Source of the DNA: Hwanghaeella grinnelliae
Lineage (GTDB): Bacteria; Pseudomonadota; Alphaproteobacteria; UBA8366; Aestuariispiraceae
DNA: 64,000 nucleotides
Assembly (NCBI RefSeq): GCF_004005845.1
Contig: NZ_SADE01000001.1
Span: 1,426,001-1,490,000 of the forward strand
Direction of reading: 5' to 3'
Every line of letters starts with the position of its first letter. Position 1 is the first letter of the stretch. Under the pieces are notes generated by a model. That model saw only the letters and a program-made list of their open reading frames with translations. It did not search any database and was not told the DNA's origin. Below, in pieces: positions 10,723 through 19,450 of this stretch. The translations under genes were made by a program, and so were the position numbers.

Positions 10723-11928
10723 ATGCAAAGAAACACTGCTGCTTATTTTGACCTAGAACGTGACTTGTGCCCAATGCTTGAACAGGTGTTGGCGCAATTG
10801 TCAGAGTATCTTCTGACGCATTCTATATCGAGCCTTGATAAGGGGCTTCTCTTGAATTTGCCGATATGCAGCGATTTTTCCAAAGCTATCGAAGACGTAG
10901 GTATTTTTAATTTTTTAGCTAAATCAATCGATTGTCGGGGAAAGTTCCAAAACGCAACCCATAGACAAATGTTCGCTAATTGGCTTTTGGTTAGAGGCTT
11001 AGAGGTGTCGGCAGCTAGAGCGGTAGAAGATGTCAAGCTGTACCTTTCGGCGTCCGAGATAGATTTTTATGTGATAGCTTTGGTGCACGGTATTTTATTT
11101 GAAGATGATTTCGAGGCACTCGAATTGGGTGACGGTGTGTTTGTCTCGCCAATAGAAACGCCACCTGTGCGATTTTTTAGAGGCTATGCAAAAGAAGGCG
11201 CGAATTGGCGAAGCTCGCTGGCGACAGCGTTACTGTTCAAGAAGATATCAAGACCTCGACGCGAAGGGGAAGGCGCGTTTAGTAGCCTTCAAACAGTTGA
11301 TAATGTGGAGGCAATTCGGGAAGAGATAAATGATGCGCGTTTGATTTATGCAACTCAATCTCAAAAAGGTATTCAGTTAGAGGGGTTTACCACTATTCCG
11401 GCTGACTCAGTTCCACACTGGGGTGGGAGTTTTGTGTTACATAGAAATTTCTTAGGGCCAGTCGAACTAAACGGGGGAATATTAGAGAGAGATGCGACAT
11501 GTACGAAAATGTTGTTAGAACAGTTTCGTCGCTTAGATAGAACCGAGAGAGAGCGACTGAGTGTACCTCTGCGCTTCTATAACGATTATCTTTCTGTTAC
11601 TGGTCCGGAAGACCGCGCCATGTTCTTGCGAGTTTGCTCTGAGGCTTTGTTTCTTGACGACAACGAAACAGGAGAACTTCGATATCGCCTTGGTCTAAGG
11701 GCAGCTTTTTATTTGGCAGATGAATTGGACGAAAGAAAGTCTGTCATTAAGGCGGTTAGAGACGGATACGATATTGGTTCGAGAGCAATTCACTCTGGTA
11801 GGATTCAAAGTACGAAGACCTCCGAAGAAAAACTAGATCATGCTGCCAGCTTAGTTCGAAAAGCGATTTTGAAGCGAATAGAAACTGGACCAGTTGATTG
11901 GAACGAAATTGTTCTGCAATCAAAATAA
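10723..11928 (+). CDS. Apea-like HEPN-domain protein (candidate RNase/defence)
   Basis: 401 residues from the ATG at 10723; the frame is open 13 codons further up into the preceding gene's end. The N-terminal about 280 residues are not recognised. The C-terminal about 120 residues (from about LRFYNDYLS) resemble the Apea-like HEPN domain: RYRLGLRAAFYLADELDERK, then YDIGSRAIHSG, then a closing helix LVRKAILKRIE. HEPN RNases use an R-x4-H motif. Here the expected Arg appears to be Gly (G-S-R-A-I-H), with another Arg three residues before the His. The gene is clearly AT-richer than its neighbours, suggesting recent transfer. Identification rests on pattern only. Confidence 0.5.
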   Translation: MQRNTAAYFDLERDLCPMLEQVLAQLSEYLLTHSISSLDKGLLLNLPICSDFSKAIEDVGIFNFLAKSIDCRGKFQNATHRQMFANWLLVRGLEVSAARAVEDVKLYLSASEIDFYVIALVHGILFEDDFEALELGDGVFVSPIETPPVRFFRGYAKEGANWRSSLATALLFKKISRPRREGEGAFSSLQTVDNVEAIREEINDARLIYATQSQKGIQLEGFTTIPADSVPHWGGSFVLHRNFLGPVELNGGILERDATCTKMLLEQFRRLDRTERERLSVPLRFYNDYLSVTGPEDRAMFLRVCSEALFLDDNETGELRYRLGLRAAFYLADELDERKSVIKAVRDGYDIGSRAIHSGRIQSTKTSEEKLDHAASLVRKAILKRIETGPVDWNEIVLQSK

Positions 11929-12002
11929 GGTATCGAATTCAGAGTTACGGTGACAGTTAACTAAATAGTAAAGTCAGTTGATGCCGCGATTAAACCCTCA
12001 CC

Positions 12003-12560
12003 TCACGGTAGTTTACCCAGTCGTTTCAAGACGGTCTTGGTCCTCGACTGCATTCTCACGATGGAGTCGTCCGCAAGGCTTTGCGGGATTTCCGTTAGGG
12101 CGAGCCAAGCCAGATCGTTCGATTCCGGGCTGACGATGAAGTCTCGGTCGCCGGCCAGTATCAAGAACCTGCAATCATAATGGTAGTGGGTCGGGGTGCC
12201 TTTCCTTTCCGGGATGAGGTGGACGTCGATATCGAACAGGGCCTCGTCGAGCAGGTCCATTTTGGCAATGCCGCTTTCTTCCCGTGCTTCCCGAAGCGCG
12301 GCGGCTTGTATGGAACTGTCGTCCTCCACGTGACCGCCGAGCTGGAACCAGCGGCCAAGTTTCTTGTGGTGGGTGAGCAGGACTGACTTCAGGTCGGGGG
12401 AGAGTATCCAGGCCGATGCCGTGACATGACCTTCCAAAGTTTCCCTGCTTGCGCAGTTCGGTGTGCGGCTTACGAAGCCGAGCGTATTCTTCCGGTGTTC
12501 CTCTTCCGTCTCGTCGGCGGAAACATGGTTCTGGAGCAATTCAATCAAGTGGCGTTGCAT
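12003..12560 (-). CDS. Nudix hydrolase
   Basis: 185 residues. The Nudix box reads GHVEDDSSIQAAALREAREE plus SGI, so the catalytic REAREESGI half is intact, while the first acidic position of the classic Gx5E spacing is Ser (the Glu/Asp residues are shifted). Surrounding features such as the SVLLTHHKKLGRWFQLGGHVE strand are standard for NTP or ADP-sugar hydrolysing members. About 40 residues N-terminal to the fold are helical and acidic. It is cytoplasmic and its substrate is unknown. It lies tail-to-tail with the HEPN-like gene. Confidence 0.88.
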   Translation of the reverse strand: MQRHLIELLQNHVSADETEEEHRKNTLGFVSRTPNCASRETLEGHVTASAWILSPDLKSVLLTHHKKLGRWFQLGGHVEDDSSIQAAALREAREESGIAKMDLLDEALFDIDVHLIPERKGTPTHYHYDCRFLILAGDRDFIVSPESNDLAWLALTEIPQSLADDSIVRMQSRTKTVLKRLGKLP

Positions 12561-12720
12561 GGGTTTCCAAACATTTCATCTGACTACAAACGGGATGGAT
12601 AGAATTACGGTGTTTTGTTTGAGGCGATAGTTTAACGAACAATTCTATCTTAAGATCATGGTTCCGATGATCATCCGATGTGGAATACCTAATGCATCGA
12701 CTATCGATAGGCGATTCAGT

Positions 12721-13287
12721 ATGCAATTGTTCGGAATAAACTTAGGGAAAAAGAGGTTTGAATTTCGATGTTCGGGCTGCGGGAAAATGCATCGAGGCTC
12801 GCCCTCTATCAGTTATCCTCGTCCGATTCAGTATTATTGGATCCCAGAAGACGAGAGAACACAACGCATCAAAGATAGTGATGACTTTTGCATAATTAGC
12901 CATACGTCTGGTACGGAAGAAGACTTAGATTTTTTTATTCGGGGCACGCTTGAGATTCCAATCCACGGTGTTGATGACCCGTTTATTTGGGGCGTGTGGG
13001 TCTCACAATCAGAGGCAAATTTCGAACGGTATCTCAAGACCTACGATTCCGACCAAACCGGACTAGGCAGTTTCGGTTGGCTGACCGTGACCATGCCCTA
13101 TTACAATCAAAGTGAGCCCGGTGAAGAACTGGCGAATGTGGAATGTAATGTCGAATGGGGAGCAGCCCGACCGAAGATCTACGTTCGGGAATACGACCAC
13201 CCGTTATTTTTCGATCAGCAGAATGGGCTGCCATGGGACAAAGCTGTGGAAATAGCGCAATTGGCTCTTCACGTGACCGATGACTAG
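12721..13287 (+). CDS. DUF2199 domain protein
   Basis: 188 residues from the ATG at 12721, which places the family's Cys-x2-Cys (FRCSGCGKMHRG) near the N-terminus as usual; an upstream in-frame start at 12658 would add 21 residues. Conserved DUF2199 blocks are visible: FIRGTLEIPIHG, FIWGVWVSQSEANF, GSFGWLTVTMPYY and HPLFFDQQNGLPWDKAVEIA. Function is unknown; the two Cys may bind zinc. The gene is AT-richer than the bulk of the window, like the HEPN gene two kilobases upstream. Confidence 0.75.
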   Translation: MQLFGINLGKKRFEFRCSGCGKMHRGSPSISYPRPIQYYWIPEDERTQRIKDSDDFCIISHTSGTEEDLDFFIRGTLEIPIHGVDDPFIWGVWVSQSEANFERYLKTYDSDQTGLGSFGWLTVTMPYYNQSEPGEELANVECNVEWGAARPKIYVREYDHPLFFDQQNGLPWDKAVEIAQLALHVTDD

Positions 13288-13388
13288 TGTCTTCAGTAAG
13301 GTAGTGTCACATCGGGCGAGGGCCTCGGAATGGTATTTTGACAGTACCATAGAGACATAGAATCTCGGGTCACCAATGGGATCGAAAC

Positions 13389-13889
13389 ATGCAACTAGTG
13401 CACATTCGACTTGTCGTGTTTTGCCTTTCTATCATCGGCATAACGGGTGCATCGGTTCTTGCCGGGGAGGCGTCCCCATCCGGTCCTGCGGGCGGCGCGG
13501 GTATCCCGCCCGACTTCTTTGCCGGGGACTATGTCGTGGTCGGCCAGCTGCCCGATGGCAGGGCAGCCTATAGCGGCAATGCCCGCATCGCGGCCGATGG
13601 CGACGGCCTTTCGATGCAGTTGCGGATCGACGGCGAAACAACATCCGCGGCCGGGCGGTTCGACATCCCCAGCCCGCCGGGGGAAGGCATGGTCCTCCGG
13701 TTCGTAGAAGCGAGCGGCGCATGGAAATCTACGTGTTTGTGGCACGTCGACCTGGACAACTACCCACGGCTGACCTGCACTAAACTGCTGGCCGGGGCCG
13801 ATCACACCGCGCCGGGCTTGGAGAGTTTTTTCCCCACCGGCGCTTGGCCCGACAGCGCGCCGGGCAAGGCTTTCAACGCCCCTGACTAG
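13389..13889 (+). CDS. Secreted hypothetical protein
   Basis: 166 residues starting at the ATG 13389 with a TGGGAT site upstream. Residues 1-25 form a signal peptide (hydrophobic VVFCLSIIGITGASVLA). The mature part begins with a Gly/Pro-rich stretch and then looks like a beta-rich small domain; two Cys (STCLW, LTCTK) are positioned for a disulfide. No family recognised. It stands alone between the DUF2199 gene and a 200-base gap. Confidence 0.6.
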   Translation: MQLVHIRLVVFCLSIIGITGASVLAGEASPSGPAGGAGIPPDFFAGDYVVVGQLPDGRAAYSGNARIAADGDGLSMQLRIDGETTSAAGRFDIPSPPGEGMVLRFVEASGAWKSTCLWHVDLDNYPRLTCTKLLAGADHTAPGLESFFPTGAWPDSAPGKAFNAPD

Positions 13890-14097
13890 ACCCAGCCGGA
13901 CCGGGGTCGAAACCCAGCCGTCTTACGCCCCGAACATTTCGTCAAACAATAGACGGGTTAGTGTGAATTAGGGTGTCTGACAGAGTCGCGCGGTAATTGC
14001 ACCGCGTTCATTGATCCGCCGGTTCGGCCCGGGCGTATCCCTTGCACCAAGCAGTCGTACAGAGTGGCGCGCTTCCGGCGCGGGAAAGCATTGGGAT

Positions 14098-14487
14098 ATG
14101 CATGAAAATGGCGCGGGCGGGGCAGGGACGACCGTTCTTTACGACGGGTCCTGCCCGCTCTGCAAAGCCGAGATCGGCCTGTATCGGGACCGCGACGTGG
14201 ACGGCCGGTTGTGTCTTGTCGATGTCTCCGCACAGAACGCCGCGCTCCCTCAAGGTCTCGACCGGCAGGCGGCGATGGCGCGTTTCCATGTCATCGCCTC
14301 GGACGGACAAGTGCTGTCCGGCGCGGCGGCGTTTATCGAAGTCTGGCGGGCGTTACCCGGCTGGCGCTGGTTGGCGCGGTTGGCGGCCCTGCCGGGCGTT
14401 GAGCCTATCCTGGAAGTCACCTACCGCGCCTTCCTGAAAGCACGGCCCGCGATGGTCCGGCTGTTCGTCGCCGTAAAGCGGTTCTGA
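14098..14487 (+). CDS. DUF393 / DCC-family thiol-disulfide protein
   Basis: 129 residues from the ATG at 14098. The family's defining motif YDGSCPLCKAEI is near residues 14-25, with the Cys-x2-Cys that names the thioredoxin-like DCC family. LARLAALPGVEPILEVTYRAFLKAR and the closing FVAVKRF are typical. The role is thought to be thiol-disulfide exchange but is not established. The frame is open 29 codons further up but the family begins just before the YDG motif. It meets the next gene tail-to-tail with an 11-base gap. Confidence 0.85.
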   Translation: MHENGAGGAGTTVLYDGSCPLCKAEIGLYRDRDVDGRLCLVDVSAQNAALPQGLDRQAAMARFHVIASDGQVLSGAAAFIEVWRALPGWRWLARLAALPGVEPILEVTYRAFLKARPAMVRLFVAVKRF

Positions 14488-14498
14488 TCATCCAAACG

Positions 14499-15068
14499 TC
14501 ACCCCCCGAACAATTCCTTCAATTCCGCCAATTGATCCTCCGTCAACCGGTCGCGGCCTTCCGCATAGTTTAGCGCGTTCATATGGTAGAAACGCGCATT
14601 GCCCAAATTCGCTTTGCTGTTGTCGCGTTCCGCCACGCGTTTGCCGGGGACGCCGGCGATGATCGAGTTTTCGGGGAAGACCGCGTTTTCCCGAACGATG
14701 GTATGGCCGGCGACGATGGAATTCGCGCCGATCTTGGCCCCGTCCATCACCGTGGCGTTGATGCCGATCAGGCAGCGGTCGCCGATCTCGCAGCCATGCA
14801 GGGTGACATGGTGGGTGATCGAGCAATCCTCGCCCACGATGGTCGGCGTTCGCGCGCCCACATGGATCATCACGAAGTCCTGGATATTGGTGCGCGCGCC
14901 GATCCGGATTTCCTCCATCTCCGCCCGCGTCACCACATTCGGCCAGATCGAGGCCCCGGGGCCGATATAGACCTTGCCGTAAAGATAGGCGCTGTCATGT
15001 ACCAATGCCGGATTGTCCAGCGTTACGTCCGCCCCGATATGTCCCATCGCGCCGTTTCCTCCCATCAT
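14499..15068 (-). CDS. Gamma-carbonic-anhydrase-like hexapeptide-repeat protein
   Basis: 189 residues of left-handed beta-helix repeats (IxIGxxxxIxxx pattern through residues about 20-130). Residues of the gamma class are visible: the TNIQDFVMIHVG block and the SITHHVTLHGCEIGDRCLIG block give three candidate zinc-binding His. Members of this family are trimeric metalloenzymes, some with carbonic anhydrase activity and some annotated as transferases (YrdA/PaaY-like). Activity cannot be assigned from sequence alone. A start at 15068 or the next codon (Met-Met) fits; a later Met (MGHIG) is possible. Confidence 0.85.
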   Translation of the reverse strand: MMGGNGAMGHIGADVTLDNPALVHDSAYLYGKVYIGPGASIWPNVVTRAEMEEIRIGARTNIQDFVMIHVGARTPTIVGEDCSITHHVTLHGCEIGDRCLIGINATVMDGAKIGANSIVAGHTIVRENAVFPENSIIAGVPGKRVAERDNSKANLGNARFYHMNALNYAEGRDRLTEDQLAELKELFGG

Positions 15069-15184
15069 CGCCGTTCGCTGATCGCCGTTTGGTCCGGCAA
15101 CCTTTCAGGCACTATCTGACCACGAACCGGGCCGTGCGACCAAGCCGCGATGTGGGGGCAACAGGCTTTGTCCCATGCCCAGAC

Positions 15185-15209
15185 CCGATGCCTGCGTGAC
15201 AGGCATCGG
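15185..15209. terminator. Strong hairpin between two minus-strand genes
   Basis: Perfect 10-base inverted repeat, arms CCGATGCCTG and CAGGCATCGG with a CGTGA loop, lying 17 bases past the stop of the VPLPA-CTERM-like gene and upstream of the carbonic-anhydrase-like gene. There is no T-run, so it may be a weak or factor-dependent terminator, or an RNA-stabilising hairpin. Confidence 0.4.
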
Positions 15210-15226
15210 CGTCATGAGCGGCGGTA

Positions 15227-15898
15227 TCAAACCGTGAGGCGACGTTTGCGCCAGCCGAGCAGGCCGAACCCGGCTAAGGCCGCGCCCATCAAGGGAAGTG
15301 CTGCGGGGAGCGGGACCACCGCGCTCTGTGAGACGAAAGTGGCATTGTCGAGTTCAAAAGTATCCAAGCCGGATGGAAATGCCGTTCCGGTGAACTCGAT
15401 GGATGAAATCGTTCCGGTGCTGATGAAACCGGCAAAGCCATCGTCTGATACAAACGTGCCTCCAATGACGTCGTGCAACAGGAACGTTTCCGCACCATCA
15501 TCGTCAATGATCGTAACGTTAACGCCGGCGTTTGCTGCAGCGTTCACGCTGAAAGCATCGAACCCGATCGCGAAAAAACCCGTTGGAAATGTCCAAACAA
15601 TGCTGGTCGGCCGAGAGAATTCGTCTTCGAAGTCTATGTCCGCATTGAACACACCCGAACTCACATTGTGACCGAAACCGGAAAACGGGGTCGCCGTGGA
15701 AATCACACCGGAGGCGAAATTGAGAACGGCGGCATTCGCGATGGCGCTGTCGAAGGTTTCGGTCACGGTGGTCGTGCCGCCGGGCAGGGCGCCCTGGAAA
15801 GCGGTCAGATCGTCAAAGGTGGTGACGGCGGCGCTGCCGGTTGTGCAAATCGCCATGGTGCCGAGGAAGGCCAGGGCGGTCAGAGATGTCTTCAACAT
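15227..15898 (-). CDS. VPLPA-CTERM-type sorted exported protein
   Basis: 223 residues from the ATG at 15898, chosen because a signal peptide (MLKTSLTALAFLGTMAI to TGSAA) starts there and GGAAAG precedes it. The mature domain begins TTFDDLTAFQGAL, as in many PEP-CTERM proteins. The C-terminus has the tripartite sorting signal: VPLPAALPL, a hydrophobic helix, then the basic WRKRRLTV tail. Such signals are cut by an exosortase and the product is displayed or secreted, often with exopolysaccharide. No exosortase lies in this window. A second such protein is at 23009-23575. Confidence 0.8.
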   Translation of the reverse strand: MLKTSLTALAFLGTMAICTTGSAAVTTFDDLTAFQGALPGGTTTVTETFDSAIANAAVLNFASGVISTATPFSGFGHNVSSGVFNADIDFEDEFSRPTSIVWTFPTGFFAIGFDAFSVNAAANAGVNVTIIDDDGAETFLLHDVIGGTFVSDDGFAGFISTGTISSIEFTGTAFPSGLDTFELDNATFVSQSAVVPLPAALPLMGAALAGFGLLGWRKRRLTV

Positions 15899-16310
15899 AG
15901 GATGCTTTCCTTTTTTACCAAAAATCATGCCGCACGGTTTTTTCCGAACGAACCGTTTACGGCGCTGACCGTTTCGATCAGCACCGTTCAAATTCACATG
16001 TGCCCCTCAACCTCATGTGTCGGGCGCAGGGTAGCCCAATAGGCACCTCGAAGATGTCAACCCAGCCGGCGACATTGTGTACAGCTGGACATAGGATTGT
16101 ATGCAGAAGCGGTCTGAGGGCCGGTTCGGCTGCCGCGAAACAGCGGAAAATCCCCAATCTTTGCCAAGGAATATGGATTTCGGCCGACTGATGATGGTGA
16201 CCCGAATTGGCGACTCTGACAGAGAGTGGTGGCAGACGCCTGACGATTGCAATTCGGGGAGGGTGCCCTGGATACAGTGGCCGGGCTACGGTGGTTTGGG
16301 ACAATCGAGG
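15899..16310. other. Non-coding stretch before the duplicated module
   Basis: About 410 bases between the divergent VPLPA-CTERM-like gene and the first SnoaL-like gene. No convincing ORF, RNA or repeat was seen. It must hold the promoters of both divergent genes; none stands out by eye. Confidence 0.4.
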
Positions 16311-17214
16311 GAAGCGGGCGAATGTCGGTCGAAGCGAATAAGGCGCTGATGCGCCGGTTTTATGAGGAATTCTGGTGCAAGGGGAATCCGGATGCGGTGG
16401 ACGAACTGGTCGCGCCGGACTTCACGGATCATCAATTGCCGCCGGGACTTCAGCCGGGGCCGGAGGGGTTGAAACAGCTAGTCCGCGAATGGCGTACGGG
16501 CTTTCCGGACATGCATGAAACCGTGGACATGATCCTGGTTGACGGCGAGATGGTCACCGGACGATTTATCCTGACCGGGACGCATCAGGGGCCGTTCTTC
16601 GGTATTGCGCCGACAGGACGAAAGGTGCGCATCACCGGGATCGACCTCGTGCGCATCCGGGACGGGCGGATCACCGATTTCTGGTATAGCGAGGACCAGC
16701 TGAGCCTATTGCGGCAGTTGGGCCAGATCCCGGATGAGCCGATGCCCTCGCCGCAGCCGGTGTGACGGGGGGCTGCCCAAACCGAGCGCCGCCGTTGCCC
16801 TTTCATCTGCCCGGTCTACCTGATGTTGATAGGGATATGAAAATATCCTAATGTCTTTGGCCGGAATATAGGGAAATTCTTCCCGCGCTGGCGGATGGCC
16901 GGTTTCCGGCACAAGGCAAAGCATTCAGGGCAGAAATGGACGATACGGTACGGTACGACGTCAAGGCGGCTTTTGCCCCGCAGGATCTGCGGACGTTTCG
17001 CACCGGTGACGGTAAGACCTATGCCATCGTTTCGCATTTTCCGGAAAAGAAGCTGACCATCGATACATGGATCGGCGGTTTTTACACCGTGGCCGAATTT
17101 CGCGCGGTCCTGACCTATATCTGCGACCAATTCGATGCCGGCCGATACGCGTATTGGCTGGCTGACCTGCGCCACTTGAACAGCGGCTTCCATCATTCGG
17201 AAACGTGGCCCGCC
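16311..17214 (+). repeat. Direct repeat copy 1 (SnoaL + truncated STAS-like)
   Basis: About 0.9 kb that recurs at 19451-20354 in the same orientation with a constant offset of 3140 bases and no gaps. By hand I count about 19 substitutions, i.e. roughly 98% identity. It includes the SnoaL-like gene, the intergenic region and the first 91 codons of the STAS-like gene. Homology stops sharply inside that gene in this copy. Confidence 0.92.
16322..16765 (+). CDS. SnoaL-like ester cyclase-family protein, copy 1
   Basis: 147 residues from the ATG at 16322. The sequence is a SnoaL/NTF2-like alpha-beta cone: MRRFYEEFWCKGNPDAVDEL opening helix, TDHQLPPGLQPGPEGLKQLV, then FPDMHETVDMILVDGEMVTGRF strands and a closing RIRDGRITDFWYSED. 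SnoaL-like proteins include polyketide cyclases and small isomerases or hydrolases; the substrate is unknown. It differs from copy 2 (19462) at one residue, Asn6 against Lys6. Eight of nine nucleotide differences are silent, so both copies look maintained. Confidence 0.85.
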   Translation: MSVEANKALMRRFYEEFWCKGNPDAVDELVAPDFTDHQLPPGLQPGPEGLKQLVREWRTGFPDMHETVDMILVDGEMVTGRFILTGTHQGPFFGIAPTGRKVRITGIDLVRIRDGRITDFWYSEDQLSLLRQLGQIPDEPMPSPQPV

Positions 17215-17283
17215 CGCAGGTCTGTTGGACGCCTGGGCTTGTTCGCCGCAAAAGAAATAGCCGAGCAGGACAATCTGCGTTAG
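16936..17283 (+). pseudogene. Truncated STAS/SpoIIAA-like protein, copy 1
   Basis: The first 91 residues match the intact copy at 20076-20549 (differences Thr41/Ile and Ala68/Thr). After GFHHSETW the sequence switches to an unrelated 24-residue tail ending in a stop, losing the second half of the fold. It is therefore probably a duplication remnant; expression of a short product cannot be excluded. The ATG and upstream region are the same as in the intact copy. The radical SAM gene starts 68 bases downstream. Confidence 0.7.
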
Positions 17284-17351
17284 GCATTATTCTTGCTGGT
17301 TCTGCGTAGAAGCCGAGATCCAATAGAAAACATGGCGAAAGGACGGAACGC

Positions 17352-19379
17352 ATGCGGGTTCTTCTGATAAACCCCCAAGGGAATTATCCGAATAAGGGCC
17401 CAAGCTTGGATATGATTCCCCAAGGCCCGGCCTATATTTCCGGCATGATGATCGCGCAGGGGCATGCCGTGCGGGGGGTCAATACAAGTTGGATACTCAG
17501 CGATGAAACGGCGCCGGACGCCCTGGCGCGCTCGATCAAAGAAAATATCCATGAGTTCGAACCGCAAGTGATCGCCGTCGGTGGCATGGTCGCGGAGTAC
17601 CTTTTCGTGCGGGACGCGATAGGGTTTGTCCGTAAATTCGCGCCCGATACGCCGATTCTGTTGGGCGGCAGCATCCTGACCAATGACCGATCCTTGTTCG
17701 AAACCCTGCGTCCGGATTTCGGTATCATGGATGAGGGTGAGTTGCCGATCAAAGAACTGCTGCACGCTTTGGAAACCGGCGGCTCGGTGGAAGCAATTGA
17801 GAATATCTCGTATTGGCGGGACGGCAGACCCGTCTACAACAAGCTGCGCAATGCGAATTACGGTTTGGACGAATTGCCGTTGCCCGATTACGACGTGATG
17901 GAGATCGAAAAGTACTTTCAGATCAGCAATCAGTTCGACAACTATTTTCACGTCATCACGCAAAAATACCCGCGGGTTCTTCCTTTGAGCTCCGGGCGTT
18001 CCTGCCCCTTCAAATGCACGTTCTGCCAATATTCGACGCTCGATGGATCGCGGCGGAAGTACCGGGGCAGGTCCATGCAGAGCGTGGTCGACGAGATCGC
18101 GTATTTTCATAACAAGTACGAGATCAACATTCTCAAGATCTATGACGACTTGTTTTCGGTGAAGTCCGACCGGATTTACGAGTTCTGCGACCTGCTCAAT
18201 AAGTCGAACATCAAGATCGATTGGAACGCGTCAATGCGCGTTGGGGATGTGACGCTTGATCTGTTGAAGGCAATGAAGGACGCGGGCTGTATCCATATCG
18301 GCTACGGATTCGAGAGCGCGGATGACGGCGTGCTCAAAAGCATGAACAAGCGCATTACCGCTAGCCAAATTCAAAACGCAATCGAGTTGTCGGAACAGGC
18401 CGGTATTGGCGTTCAAGCCAACTTCATCTTCGGCGACCCGAAGGAGACCCGGGAATCCGTCGAGAAGACGATCTATTTCTACAAGAAATACGGTATCGAT
18501 CATATCATCCACACCGATTACATCATGCCTTATCCCGGCAGTCCGATCTTCGATGTCGCGAAGGCCAAGGGGTTGATCGAGTCGAACATCGCCTATTGCG
18601 AGACCTTGCATTACCGTCCCAGATACAACATGACGGAAATGAGCGATCAGGAGTTTTACAAGGCTATCGATCCGATCATTGAGGACAAACTGGCCGGCGC
18701 GAAATTCGCCGAAAACGTCCGGATAGGCATCGACACCAGTCCCAAGTTCAAGTCGGCGTTTTTCGCCACCAGGGTTCCCTATGCAGTTCAATGCACCTGC
18801 CCGCATTGCAGCGAGGAACAGGACTTTGTTTTCCCCATGCCCAAGCGTGACATCGGCAAATGGTCCGAGCGGGCCCGATTCTTTCCGCCCCATAAGTTTT
18901 ATTGCGGAAGTTGCTATAAACGCATCCTCATTTCATTGCTCTCAATCGGTGGTATGGAGGAATCCTTCACAAAGTACCTTATGGAACTGCAGTCGATCGC
19001 GGCGTCCGGTAAATCGATCGTCATAGCGAACACGGTCCCGTATGAAATTATAGACTCGCTGAAGGCCTATGGTGTCGACTTTGACAAGTTGAACATTAAT
19101 AGATTTTTGCAAAAAGAGAACCTGACCCAGTTCACGAGCTTCCTGGATTATAAATGTGAGACCCGCTCGACCGAGAATGTTATGCGAAACGCCCATCTTC
19201 TGCATGTGATCCTTCCGCATCATGCCGCGGAACTGGTGCTTGAGGATTTGCGCGCGACCGGTTTACCCGACAGTAAGATTCTGACGATGGATACCACTCA
19301 GATTCCCGATGCAAAATATCTTGCGGCGAACGGCTGTGAGGACCCTACCGACCTTCGTCTGGTGGCGGCATCCGCCTGA
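17352..19379 (+). CDS. B12-binding radical SAM enzyme
   Basis: 675 residues. Residues 1 to about 150 form a cobalamin-binding-type Rossmann domain (MRVLLINPQGNYPNKGPSLD, then VIAVGGMV and ILLGGSILTND). The radical SAM core follows with the [4Fe-4S] motif Cys218-x3-Cys222-x2-Cys225 (CPFKCTFC), a KIYDDLFS strand, and GYGFESADDGVLKSMNK typical of the B12-radical SAM group. The C-terminal third has a zinc-ribbon-like set, Cys481, 483, 486 and Cys518, 521, then a Rossmann-like segment (SGKSIVIANTVPYEIIDSLK). The family makes methyl transfers or ring changes on lipids and natural products; the substrate is unknown. It is flanked by the two repeat copies. Confidence 0.9.
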   Translation: MRVLLINPQGNYPNKGPSLDMIPQGPAYISGMMIAQGHAVRGVNTSWILSDETAPDALARSIKENIHEFEPQVIAVGGMVAEYLFVRDAIGFVRKFAPDTPILLGGSILTNDRSLFETLRPDFGIMDEGELPIKELLHALETGGSVEAIENISYWRDGRPVYNKLRNANYGLDELPLPDYDVMEIEKYFQISNQFDNYFHVITQKYPRVLPLSSGRSCPFKCTFCQYSTLDGSRRKYRGRSMQSVVDEIAYFHNKYEINILKIYDDLFSVKSDRIYEFCDLLNKSNIKIDWNASMRVGDVTLDLLKAMKDAGCIHIGYGFESADDGVLKSMNKRITASQIQNAIELSEQAGIGVQANFIFGDPKETRESVEKTIYFYKKYGIDHIIHTDYIMPYPGSPIFDVAKAKGLIESNIAYCETLHYRPRYNMTEMSDQEFYKAIDPIIEDKLAGAKFAENVRIGIDTSPKFKSAFFATRVPYAVQCTCPHCSEEQDFVFPMPKRDIGKWSERARFFPPHKFYCGSCYKRILISLLSIGGMEESFTKYLMELQSIAASGKSIVIANTVPYEIIDSLKAYGVDFDKLNINRFLQKENLTQFTSFLDYKCETRSTENVMRNAHLLHVILPHHAAELVLEDLRATGLPDSKILTMDTTQIPDAKYLAANGCEDPTDLRLVAASA

Positions 19380-19450
19380 TTGTTCGAGCGGTTTTTACGA
19401 GCGACGCCGGGGCGCCTTTTGGCCGATCCCGAACGCGCAATACATTGAGG

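Noticed and set aside
15473-16042. Plus-strand ORF of 189 codons opposite the VPLPA-CTERM-like gene
   Set aside because: It is a shadow of the minus-strand gene, with no motif, no ribosome site and biased composition.
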